DNA of 64,000 bases, taken from NCBI GenBank assembly GCA_964543195.1, contig CAZIXF010000015.1, positions 33,118 through 97,117 of the forward strand. Reading direction: 5' to 3'. Within the stretch, counting starts at the first letter, position 1. Every line of letters begins with the position of its first letter. The notes below the pieces were generated by a model. The model was not told where the DNA came from, ran no database searches, and saw nothing but the letters and a program-made list of their open reading frames with translations. The translations under genes were made by a program, and so were the position numbers. Origin of the DNA: JAGTVG01 sp964543195. GTDB lineage: Bacteria; Bacteroidota; Bacteroidia; Cytophagales; Cyclobacteriaceae. Of the stretch, positions 42,777 to 51,324 are shown piece after piece.

Positions 42777-43286
42777 ATGACTGCATTAGAATTTGGTTAC
42801 CACGTCACAACACACTCGAAATCACTCAAACCGATAGCCATGCGCCTGACCAGAGACATGGAAGACGCGGAGGATCTGCTCCAGGAAACTGTCCTGAAAG
42901 CATTTACGAACCGTGACAAATTTGCCGAAGGCACCAACCTGAGGGCCTGGCTTTATACGATAATGAAAAACACCTTTATAACCAATTATCAGCGTATGGT
43001 GCGAAGAGGGACCTTTGTAGATACTACAGAAAATTTGTATTATTTAAACAGTAATGATAGTATTACGGAAAATCAGGCTCATTCAAACTTCAATCTGAGT
43101 GATATCAACCGGGCGATCGAAAGCCTGGATGAAACCTATAAAACACCTTTTATGATGCATTTCAAGGGATTTAAATATTTCGAGATAGCTGAAAAACTAA
43201 ACATCCCCATAGGTACAGTTAAAAACCGCATCCATATTGCCCGAAAAGAATTGAAAAATAGGCTCAAAAAATTTAATTCGAACTGA
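42777..43286 (+). CDS. ECF-type RNA polymerase sigma factor
   Basis: 169 residues from the ATG at 42777 (a TTG six bases earlier is less likely). Region 2 covers SLKPIAMRLTRDMEDAEDLLQETVLKA and NLRAWLYTIMKNTFITNYQR in separate blocks; region 4 covers LDETYKTPFMMHFKGFKYFE and IPIGTVKNRIHIARKEL with its helix-turn-helix. It is the first gene after the phased operator and 26 bp before crtI. No anti-sigma gene is adjacent, so its activity is probably set by its expression level, unlike CarQ-type sigma factors. It may drive the carotenoid genes or wider light-response genes. Confidence 0.92.
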   Translation: MTALEFGYHVTTHSKSLKPIAMRLTRDMEDAEDLLQETVLKAFTNRDKFAEGTNLRAWLYTIMKNTFITNYQRMVRRGTFVDTTENLYYLNSNDSITENQAHSNFNLSDINRAIESLDETYKTPFMMHFKGFKYFEIAEKLNIPIGTVKNRIHIARKELKNRLKKFNSN

Positions 43287-43312
43287 TCGTCGGATCATTC
43301 CCCTTGTTTGAC

Positions 43313-44791
43313 ATGAAAAAGGTCATCGTTATAGGATCAGGATTTTCAGGATTATCCTCTGCCACTTTCCTGGCCCGTGAAGGATTCAAGGTCACGGTGC
43401 TGGAAAAAAACAGCTCACCCGGTGGAAGAGCCAGAAAATTCGAAAAACAGGGATTTACATTCGACATGGGCCCCAGCTGGTACTGGATGCCGGATGTATT
43501 TGAAAAATATTTTAACAAATTTGGAAAATCTGTATCCGATTATTATGAGCTTGTCCGTCTTGATCCTTCCTATAGGATGGTCTTTGGACAAAATGACTTT
43601 CTGGATATACCCGCCTCTTTCCAGGAATACAAAAAAATGGCTGAGTTACTGGAATCAGGTAGCGGTGACAAACTGGAACGTTTTCTTTCACAGGCAGCGT
43701 ACAAGTACAATGTGGGGATCAATCAACTGGTGTATAAACCCGGTCGATCGATCAATGAGTTCCTTAATCTAAAACTGTTGATCGATATAATTAAAATGGA
43801 TGTGTTCAGTTCCTTTGAACAGCATATCAAGAAATTCTTTTCAAATGAAAAACTAATGCGGTTAATGGAATTCCCTATTCTGTTTCTTGGAGGAGTGGCC
43901 AAAAACACACCCGCATTATATTCATTGATGAATTATGCCGACATAAAACTGGGCACCTGGTATCCAATGGGTGGAATGTACAGGATTGTGGAAGGAATGG
44001 TGAACCTTGCCGAAGAGCAGGGAGTTGAATTCAAATACAATGAAGAAGTGAAAAAAATTGAAATTGACGCGGGCAAAGTACACCAGGTGATTACAAATGA
44101 AGGGATTCATCAGGCCGACGTGGTTGTAGCAAGTGCCGATTATCATCATGTGGATAATGAGTTGCTTGATCCTGCTTTCAGGAATTACCCGGAAGAATAC
44201 TGGAACAAGAAAGTGCTTGCACCAGGTGCAGTTATATTTTACCTGGGCACAAACAAAAAAATAAAAAACCTTCAGCATCATAACCTGTTTTTTGATGCGG
44301 ATTTCAGCTCACATGTCGAGGAGATATACCGGAACCCCTCGTGGCCGGACAATCCCTTATTCTATACCTGTGTGCCCTCCATAACCGATGCCACAGTGGC
44401 TCCGGAGGGACACGAAAACCTGTTTATCCTCATTCCCGTTGCATCCGGGCTGGAAGATTCCGACCAGATCATTGAGCGATATTATCTGAATGTGATGGAC
44501 AGGCTGGAAAATTTTACAGGAGAAAATATAAAAGACCATGTGATCTATAAAAAAAGCTTCTCACATAGGGATTTCATACAGGATTATCACTCCTACAAGG
44601 GAAATGCCTATGGATTGGCCAATACGCTCAGACAAACCGCCCTTTTGAAACCATCCATTAAAAACAAAAAAGTCGATAATTTGTTCTATACAGGACAACT
44701 CACCGTACCGGGACCGGGGGTGCCCCCTTCGCTGATCTCAGGAGAGGTGGTTGCCGGAGAAATTGCAAAGGATTATAAGCTATTAAACTAA
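43313..44791 (+). CDS. crtI: Phytoene desaturase
   Basis: 492 residues from the ATG at 43313; a TTG three codons upstream is less likely. The N-terminal dinucleotide fold is VIVIGSGFSGLSSATFLA, followed by LEKNSSPGGRARKFEKQGF and DMGPSWYWMPD. The C-terminus has the carotenoid desaturase signature FYTGQLTVPGPGVPPSLISG. CrtI uses FAD to add double bonds to phytoene, usually giving lycopene, at the inner membrane. It is followed by crtB after 7 bp, so the two are expected on one transcript. Confidence 0.94.
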   Translation: MKKVIVIGSGFSGLSSATFLAREGFKVTVLEKNSSPGGRARKFEKQGFTFDMGPSWYWMPDVFEKYFNKFGKSVSDYYELVRLDPSYRMVFGQNDFLDIPASFQEYKKMAELLESGSGDKLERFLSQAAYKYNVGINQLVYKPGRSINEFLNLKLLIDIIKMDVFSSFEQHIKKFFSNEKLMRLMEFPILFLGGVAKNTPALYSLMNYADIKLGTWYPMGGMYRIVEGMVNLAEEQGVEFKYNEEVKKIEIDAGKVHQVITNEGIHQADVVVASADYHHVDNELLDPAFRNYPEEYWNKKVLAPGAVIFYLGTNKKIKNLQHHNLFFDADFSSHVEEIYRNPSWPDNPLFYTCVPSITDATVAPEGHENLFILIPVASGLEDSDQIIERYYLNVMDRLENFTGENIKDHVIYKKSFSHRDFIQDYHSYKGNAYGLANTLRQTALLKPSIKNKKVDNLFYTGQLTVPGPGVPPSLISGEVVAGEIAKDYKLLN

Positions 44792-44798
44792 TCAACTC

Positions 44799-45632
44799 AT
44801 GACCCTGTACGATCAGATCACCCTTGAATGCAGTAAAATAATCACCAACAGGTACAGCACTTCCTTTTCACTGGGAATACAAATACTGGATAGAAAAAAC
44901 CGGGGACCGATATATTCCATCTACGGATTTGTGAGATTGACTGATGAAATCGTGGATACCTTTCACGATCACGATAAAAAGGTCCTGCTTGAACGATTTA
45001 AAAAAGATACTTATGCTGCGATCAGGGATAAGATAAGCCTGAACCCGGTCTTGAACTCATTCCAGAAAGTTGTGAACGATTATGATATCGATATCGAATT
45101 GATCGAAGCCTTCCTTTACAGCATGGAAATGGACCTCTATCATGACTCATACGATCGAATTAACTACAATAAATATATTTATGGTTCTGCGGAAGTGGTT
45201 GGACTCATGTGCCTGAAGGTGTTTACCCATGGAAACCAAAAACTTTATCATGAATTGAAAGAGCCGGCCAGACGTTTGGGGGCAGCCTTCCAGAAAGTAA
45301 ATTTTCTCAGGGATATCAAAAGTGATTATCATGAACGCGGAAGGATCTATTTCCCGGGCATTGATTTCAATCAGTTCAAATCAGATGAAAAAGTGCAAAT
45401 AGAACTGGAAATTCAAAAAGATTTTGAAGCCGCTTACGACGGAATAAAACGTCTGCCCGATGGATCAAAAAAAGGTGTATATCTTGCCTATGTCTATTAC
45501 CTGAAACTATTCAATAAAATTAAAAGAATATCAGCCTCCTCGATCCTGGCCAAACGCATACGCATTCCGAATGCCGAAAAGATCATTCTGATATTTCCGG
45601 TACTCTTCAAAAACACTTTAGGCACTGTTTAG
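44799..45632 (+). CDS. crtB: Phytoene synthase
   Basis: 277 residues of the squalene/phytoene synthase fold. STSFSLGIQ near residue 21 and the two Asp-rich metal sites, LTDEIVDTFHD near 49 and NFLRDIKSDYHERGR near 168, bind Mg and the diphosphates. YGSAEVVGLMCLKVF matches the Y-x-x-x-A/G-V-G-x-M motif. It condenses two geranylgeranyl diphosphates to phytoene, the first committed carotenoid step. It lies between crtI and ispH with gaps of 7 and 13 bp. Confidence 0.95.
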   Translation: MTLYDQITLECSKIITNRYSTSFSLGIQILDRKNRGPIYSIYGFVRLTDEIVDTFHDHDKKVLLERFKKDTYAAIRDKISLNPVLNSFQKVVNDYDIDIELIEAFLYSMEMDLYHDSYDRINYNKYIYGSAEVVGLMCLKVFTHGNQKLYHELKEPARRLGAAFQKVNFLRDIKSDYHERGRIYFPGIDFNQFKSDEKVQIELEIQKDFEAAYDGIKRLPDGSKKGVYLAYVYYLKLFNKIKRISASSILAKRIRIPNAEKIILIFPVLFKNTLGTV

Positions 45633-45645
45633 TTATACAATTATC

Positions 45646-46509
45646 ATGGCAGGTATAAAAGTCCACATAGATCAGAATTCCGGTTTTTGCTTTGGCGTGG
45701 TTTATGCCATCGATATGGCTGAAGAAATACTGAACGAACAGGGTTATCTTTATTGCCTGGGCGATATCGTGCATAATGATGAGGAGGTTAAACGATTGGA
45801 AAACAAGGGATTGAAAATCATAAATCACGAAGACCTTAAAGATCTGAAAAATGAAAAGGTATTGATCAGGGCTCATGGTGAACCACCATCTACTTATAAA
45901 CTTGCCCTGGATAATAACCTTGAATTGATCGATGCTTCCTGCCCAGTGGTACTTAAACTTCAGAACAGGATCAAGAATGCCTATGACAAGAATGAAAAAA
46001 TTTATATTTATGGTAAACATGGGCATGCTGAAGTACTTGGCCTGCTGGGTCAAACCAATAATAAAGCCGTTGTCTTCCAGGATCTGAATGAACTGGATAT
46101 CAGCCGTCTTCCAAAAAAGATCACCCTGTTCAGCCAGACTACAAAAAGTACGGATAAGTTTTATGAGATCTCCGGTAAACTGAGGGAGGAAAATATAGAT
46201 TTGACAGCCAACGATACCATCTGCAGGCAGGTTTCCAACAGAGACAAGGAATTACGTGATTTTGCAGGAAAATACAATAAGATTATCTTTGTTTCAGGGA
46301 CAAAATCTTCCAATGGCAAGGTATTGTACCAGGTTTGTAAGGATCGGAATCCCAACAGTTATTTTATATCCAACCAATCAGAAATCAAACCCGAATGGTT
46401 TCAGGAAAATGATACCGTTGGTATTTGCGGAGCCACATCCACGCCAATGTGGTTGATGGAAGAAGTGAAAAAAGAAATTGAAAATTTACATGTGGTCAAT
46501 CATCATTAA
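45646..46509 (+). CDS. ispH: 4-hydroxy-3-methylbut-2-enyl diphosphate reductase
   Basis: 287 residues. The three Fe-S ligands are visible in GFCFGVVYAI (Cys near 14), DASCPVVLKLQ and NDTICRQVSNRDKEL. Further conserved sites are the GDIVHN, RAHGEPP and KHGHAE blocks and, near the end, GICGATSTPMWLMEEV. It makes IPP and DMAPP in the last step of the MEP pathway. Its position between crtB and crtZ places precursor supply and pigment synthesis in one operon. The last 20 bp overlap crtZ. Confidence 0.96.
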   Translation: MAGIKVHIDQNSGFCFGVVYAIDMAEEILNEQGYLYCLGDIVHNDEEVKRLENKGLKIINHEDLKDLKNEKVLIRAHGEPPSTYKLALDNNLELIDASCPVVLKLQNRIKNAYDKNEKIYIYGKHGHAEVLGLLGQTNNKAVVFQDLNELDISRLPKKITLFSQTTKSTDKFYEISGKLREENIDLTANDTICRQVSNRDKELRDFAGKYNKIIFVSGTKSSNGKVLYQVCKDRNPNSYFISNQSEIKPEWFQENDTVGICGATSTPMWLMEEVKKEIENLHVVNHH

Positions 46510-46942
46510 AATTCTGATCGTTACAGGTTCATTTCTCTTCATGGAATTCGTAGCCTGGTTTACCCATAAATATATAATGCATGGTTTTCTATGGTCGTGG
46601 CATAAGTCCCATCACAGGATCAGGAAAGGGATCTTTGAGAAAAACGACCTGTTTGCAGTGGTTTTCAGTATTCCGGCTATCGTATGTATTGTACTTGGCA
46701 GTCTATATCCTTCCCTTCATTTACTCATGTATGTGGGATTCGGCATCACGGGTTATGGGATCTTTTACATTCTTTTCCATGATATACTCGTTCACCGCCG
46801 CATAAAGATCAATTTCAAACCAAGGTCAAAATATCTTAAAAGACTGATCAAGGCCCACTATAAACATCATGAGAAACATACCAGGGAAGATTGCGAAGCT
46901 TTCGGGTTTCTCTATGCCCCTCCCAAATACGATCCCGAATGA
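46490..46942 (+). CDS. crtZ: Beta-carotene hydroxylase (CrtZ type)
   Basis: 150 residues with four membrane segments. The di-iron histidine clusters of the fatty-acid hydroxylase superfamily are HKYIMH, HKSHHR, HDILVHRR and HYKHHEKH. CrtZ adds 3-hydroxyl groups to beta-ionone rings, forming zeaxanthin from beta-carotene. I start at the ATG at 46490; a TTG at 46478 gives four extra residues. Either start overlaps ispH, suggesting translational coupling. A lycopene cyclase needed to make its substrate is not found in the window. Confidence 0.92.
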   Translation: MWSIIIKILIVTGSFLFMEFVAWFTHKYIMHGFLWSWHKSHHRIRKGIFEKNDLFAVVFSIPAIVCIVLGSLYPSLHLLMYVGFGITGYGIFYILFHDILVHRRIKINFKPRSKYLKRLIKAHYKHHEKHTREDCEAFGFLYAPPKYDPE

Positions 46943-46950
46943 TTTGAATT

Positions 46951-47109
46951 GAGGCTGTCTCAAAAGTTAAGTGATTTATAGAAGTTACGGGATAAGTCCC
47001 CACATTCCTGGAATTAATTGAGTATTTCACCTCATTCTTATGAAAATATCAACGAATTCAATTGACAAAATGGGATATTTTTCCACAAAAGGACTTTTGA
47101 GACAGCCTC
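46951..47109 (-). mobile_element. MITE-like element, copy 2 (159 bp, inverted)
   Basis: Reverse complement of the element at 30397-30555, same length. Here the terminal inverted repeats are perfect: GAGGCTGTCTCAAAAG and CTTTTGAGACAGCCTC. It begins 8 bp after the crtZ stop, so it lies in the operon's 3' region and its hairpin-forming ends could affect termination. No target duplication is obvious. Confidence 0.88.
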
Positions 47110-47270
47110 TATACTAAACCAGGAACCCATTATAACATGAGCGATGCTTAGAGGATATACCCTATCCTGAAGCCCGGGTATCAGAAATATGTCATAGGTA
47201 ACTGTTGCTGCTTTCAGATTAGTGGTTCTTTAACTATATTTACAACGTATCGAATAGCTTTAACCGGATC

Positions 47271-48413
47271 ATGAGAACTATTTTTCTAAACAGTATACTT
47301 TTACTCTTTGTTGCATTTTTTCAAATCAACTGTACTTCTAAACAAACTGACGTGGAACGAATTAGAAAAGAACCCTTTGGAAAGGCCCCGGATGGAACCC
47401 CTGTTGAACTATTTACCCTTACCAATAAAAACGGCATGTCCGTACAGATCACGAACTACGGGGGAATTATAACGACCCTTCGCGTACCCGATGCCGGCGG
47501 TGATCTGGAAGACGTAGTGCTGGGTTATTATACACTTGAAAAATATCTTGAAAAAAGTCCTCACTTTGGGGCTCTTGTCGGAAGATACGGAAACCGGATC
47601 GCCCATGGGGAATTCACACTCGACGGCAAAAAATATGAACTGGTCACGAATAACGGACCCAATCATTTACACGGTGGCAAGGAGGGTTTCGATAAGAAAG
47701 TATGGGAAGCGGAAATGATCACGAAAGACCATGCGTCGGCATTGAAACTACATTATCTCAGTCCTCATATGGAAGAAGGTTATCCGGGCAACCTTGACGT
47801 GTATGCCACCTACCGGCTGACCGATGAAAATGAAGTTCGCCTTGATTTTGAAGCCACTACCGACCGGAAAACAATCCTGAACCTTACCCATCATTCCTAT
47901 TTCAATTTGAAAGGACATGGCAAAGGCCGGATTCTGGACCATCTGATCCGGTTCGATGCAGACCGGATCGTTCCCATTGATGACGAGGCCATACCTCTGG
48001 GAGGGTTGATGGATGTAGAAGGGACACCCTTTGATTTTAAGGAATTCAGAACCATCGGTGAAGATATCAATGACGATCATATCCAGATCCGGAATGGAAG
48101 CGGATACGATCATACTTTCGTAATCAACGGGGAGTATGGCCGGTTGCGGAAAGCCTGCACGGTAAAAGAACCCGCCTCCGGCAGGATCATGGAAGTTTAC
48201 ACGACTGAACCCGGCGTTCAGTTCTATACCGGAAACCATCTGGATGGCTCAATCAAAGGGAAGGAGGGCAGGATCTATGAGCGGCGTTCCGGTTTCTGCC
48301 TGGAAGCCCAGCATTTCCCGGATTCACCGCATAACCCTGATTTTCCGAGCACAGTGCTTGAACCGGGTGAAACTTATACACAAACAACGGTTTACAAGTT
48401 TTCAACTGAATAA
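47271..48413 (+). CDS. Aldose 1-epimerase (galactose mutarotase), lipoprotein
   Basis: 380 residues with a lipoprotein signal (LLFVAFFQINCTSK), so an extracytoplasmic mutarotase. Family motifs are MSVQITNYGGIITTLRVPD, GALVGRYGNRIAHGEF, NHLHGGKEGFDKKVW, LNLTHHSYFNLKGHG with the catalytic His, PGVQFYTGNHLDGS, and the closing GFCLEAQHFPDSPHNPDFPS with the catalytic Glu. It interconverts alpha and beta sugar anomers, likely feeding sugars released by secreted hydrolases. It is a single gene, following the second MITE copy. Confidence 0.94.
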   Translation: MRTIFLNSILLLFVAFFQINCTSKQTDVERIRKEPFGKAPDGTPVELFTLTNKNGMSVQITNYGGIITTLRVPDAGGDLEDVVLGYYTLEKYLEKSPHFGALVGRYGNRIAHGEFTLDGKKYELVTNNGPNHLHGGKEGFDKKVWEAEMITKDHASALKLHYLSPHMEEGYPGNLDVYATYRLTDENEVRLDFEATTDRKTILNLTHHSYFNLKGHGKGRILDHLIRFDADRIVPIDDEAIPLGGLMDVEGTPFDFKEFRTIGEDINDDHIQIRNGSGYDHTFVINGEYGRLRKACTVKEPASGRIMEVYTTEPGVQFYTGNHLDGSIKGKEGRIYERRSGFCLEAQHFPDSPHNPDFPSTVLEPGETYTQTTVYKFSTE

Positions 48414-48519
48414 AAAGTAAAATTTACAGGGACGATAGGAAAAGAGGTGTGAATACCTATAATATCCGGGATTATATTCGATTAATCAGATTCTATCGTA
48501 TTCACGAAAGATCCGGATC

Positions 48520-50604
48520 ATGAAGCAGAAAAACCGATACAACAACAGGGATATCAGCTGGTTATCCTTTAATTACCGTATTCTTGAAGAAGCCAGAGAT
48601 CCCGACGTGCCAATTTACGACAGGATTAAGTTTCTGGGCATCTGGTCTTCCAATCTGGACGAATTTTTCAGGGTGCGGGTAGCCTCCCTCCAGGGCTTAA
48701 GGAAAATAAAAAAGAAAAAGCTGAAAAAACAACTTGATCTTAAGCCCAAAAAAGTAGTCAAAAAGATCCTTGAGACCGTGGAAAAACATCAACTCGAATA
48801 CGGAAAGATACTTACTTCCGTGATAATACCGGAATTGAAAGTGAACGGTATTATATTATTCTGGAACCGGTCTTTGCTAAAATCTCATAAAGAAAAACTC
48901 AAAAATTTTTTCAGAAGTTCGGTCATGTCCTATCTCCAGCCGGTGATGATGGAAGAAAACAAGCAAAGAAAATTTTTTCTTGAGAATAAAAAACTATACC
49001 TGGCCGTAAGACTCAAGCCCGGAGAAAATAAGGCAGATAAAACAGCAAAGGAGGTTTTTTCATATGTCAATATTCCTTCTGATAGTTTAACCAGGTTTCT
49101 GCATATCGAAGGCCGCGCAAAACATTATTATATTTTCCTCGACGATCTGGTGAAGGCTAACCTGGATATTGTTTTTCCGGGTTATCAGATCCTTGAAAGT
49201 TATTCCATTAAACTGAACCGGGATGCCGACCTGAATATTGAAGATGAATACGCAGGCGATCTGGTCCATAAGATCCAATCGCATCTTAAAAATCGCAAGA
49301 CAGGTGTCCCTTCGCGTTTTCTGTATGATAAACGTATGCCCCCGGATATGCTCGGGAAGCTGATCGGCCATTTTCAGCTCGGATCGTACCAGATTATCAG
49401 AGGAGGGCCATACCATAATCTGAATGACCTGATGAAACTGCCTGATCCCACAAAGGGAAAACTTGCAGAGGAGAAACCCGCTCCACTCAATATAAAAGAT
49501 CTTGAAGATAACGAATCGATGTTTCGAATAATTGCCGGGAAAGATCATCTCCTTCATTTTCCCTATCATTCATACGACTATGTATTGCGTTTTTTTAATG
49601 AAGCTGCTATTGATCCTTTGGTTAAAACCATAAAAGTAACCCTGTACCGGGTAGCCGAAAATTCACTCATTGTGAATGCATTGATCAGTGCTGCCAAAAA
49701 CGGAAAAAAAGTGATCGTATTCGTGGAAGTAAAAGCACGGTTTGATGAGGAAAATAATCTTTACTGGGCAGATAAAATGGAAGAAGCCGGCATAAAAATC
49801 ATGTACAGCATGCCGGGATTGAAGGTTCATGCCAAAATTGCTCTGATCATAAGGAAAGACGGGCAAGGGAAAACGGTATCCTGTGGTTTTCTGGGAACCG
49901 GTAATTTCAATGAAGTGACGGCCAGGATCTATGCGGATGCAGGGCTATTAACCTCCAACCGGAAACTTCTCGGGGAAATCGATGACGTATTCCGGTACCT
50001 GGAAAAAGGTAAGGAAATTAAAAGGCTGAAATTTCTTCTTGTATCCAGGTTTAACCTCATGGATGAATTCAAGCAACTGATCGATCAGGAAATTAAAAAT
50101 GCGGAAAATGGAAAGACCGGCCGGATAATCATCAAGATGAACAACCTGGAAGAAAAAAATATGATCGATCACTTGTATGAAGCAAGCCGGAACGGAGTGA
50201 AAATTGATCTGATCATAAGGGGCATCTGTTGTCTTCGTCCCGGAGTACAAGGTTTAAGCGAAAATATCACGGTAACCCGGATCGTGGATAAATATCTTGA
50301 ACATGCCAGGTTATTTATTTTCGGGGAAAAAGGGAACGAAAAAATGTATATGGGCTCTGCAGACTGGATGAGAAGGAACCTCCATCACCGTATTGAGGTG
50401 AATTTTCCGGTACTTGACAGAAACCTGAAGGACGAATTGTGGCAGATGATCGAACTGCAATTGAATGATAATACCAAAAGGAGTATCCTGGATCCTGACC
50501 TGAACAATCAGAAACCCGGAAATTATAAAAAATCACCACGTATCAGAGCCCAGTTCGATTTTTATGATTACCTGAAGAACCGATCACTTCCAGCCCGGCA
50601 GTAA
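48520..50604 (+). CDS. ppk1: Polyphosphate kinase 1
   Basis: 694 residues. It opens with YNNRDISWLSFNYRILEEA, a PPK1 N-domain, and has SNLDEFFRVRVASL near 44. The phospholipase-D-like C1/C2 domains carry the autophosphorylated His in MPGLKVHAKIALI, with MYMGSADWMRRNLHHRIEV near the end. It makes polyphosphate from ATP. Length is normal. It is convergent with the truncated GH3 fragment and not accompanied by a phosphatase (ppx) gene. Confidence 0.96.
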   Translation: MKQKNRYNNRDISWLSFNYRILEEARDPDVPIYDRIKFLGIWSSNLDEFFRVRVASLQGLRKIKKKKLKKQLDLKPKKVVKKILETVEKHQLEYGKILTSVIIPELKVNGIILFWNRSLLKSHKEKLKNFFRSSVMSYLQPVMMEENKQRKFFLENKKLYLAVRLKPGENKADKTAKEVFSYVNIPSDSLTRFLHIEGRAKHYYIFLDDLVKANLDIVFPGYQILESYSIKLNRDADLNIEDEYAGDLVHKIQSHLKNRKTGVPSRFLYDKRMPPDMLGKLIGHFQLGSYQIIRGGPYHNLNDLMKLPDPTKGKLAEEKPAPLNIKDLEDNESMFRIIAGKDHLLHFPYHSYDYVLRFFNEAAIDPLVKTIKVTLYRVAENSLIVNALISAAKNGKKVIVFVEVKARFDEENNLYWADKMEEAGIKIMYSMPGLKVHAKIALIIRKDGQGKTVSCGFLGTGNFNEVTARIYADAGLLTSNRKLLGEIDDVFRYLEKGKEIKRLKFLLVSRFNLMDEFKQLIDQEIKNAENGKTGRIIIKMNNLEEKNMIDHLYEASRNGVKIDLIIRGICCLRPGVQGLSENITVTRIVDKYLEHARLFIFGEKGNEKMYMGSADWMRRNLHHRIEVNFPVLDRNLKDELWQMIELQLNDNTKRSILDPDLNNQKPGNYKKSPRIRAQFDFYDYLKNRSLPARQ

Positions 50605-50676
50605 AACAATTTTCGTTTATGAACATGCCCGCAGGATCCTCCCGTTAAGTATCCTAACTCCGATTTATCCTTTCCG

Positions 50677-51297
50677 CTACCTCTTTTTACCTGACAATCC
50701 CTCCTCAAGAGTAACGAAGGGCCCAACGTACTTGAACTCAGCTTCCAGCACCTGTGTATCCGGGTTATCACCCTGCAGCCCCCTGATAAAGTGCACCGCC
50801 ATGGAGGAAGTTAAGAACGGATCTTCTCCGTACGTTTCCTGTCCACGTCCCCATCGCGGGTCGCGGAAGATATTGTTATTGGGTGTCCAGAAAGTAAGCC
50901 CGTAATAAATATCTCTTTTATCCAGGCGGGCCAGGGCATGATGCTTGGCCCGGGCTTCATCTGAAATAACGGTTCCTATTTCCTGCATCAGATCAGCATT
51001 CCAGGAAGCAGCCATGCCGATGGCCTGGGGGAAAACAGTAGCTTTGCCGGCCCGGCCCACACCATGCAGACATTCATTCCACCAGTTATAGGCCGGAATC
51101 CCAAGCCGTTCGATGGCGGGTGCATCATAATTAAGCTGGGCTATCTTTTCTTCAAGTGTCAGATGAGAAATCAGGTCGTTAGCACGCTCATGGGCAGTAA
51201 GACTGGAATTCAGGAAATCATAATCAGCCTTCCTTTCCGGTGAACTGCAATGAAGGAACAGGATCCCTGAAACAAGGAATAAGAAAAATTTTTTCAT
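50677..51297 (-). pseudogene. Truncated GH3 glycosidase, internal deletion suspected
   Basis: 206 codons compared with about 730 for the full GH3 at 4083-6269. Residues 1-178 match its N-terminus well (signal MKKFFLFLVSGILFLHCSS, FPQAIGMAASW, FRDPRWGRGQETYGEDPF, HFIRGLQGDNP). After about residue 178 the sequence changes to DTQVLEAEFKYVGPFVTLEE, which looks like the last strand of a GH3 C-terminal domain rather than the expected KHY region. The catalytic Asp and most of the barrel are missing, so it is not an active hydrolase. An in-frame deletion joining the two ends of the gene is the simplest explanation. The intact signal leaves open expression of a short peptide. Confidence 0.75.
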
Positions 51298-51324
51298 AAT
51301 GAGAAAAACATAAGTTATGCCAAA

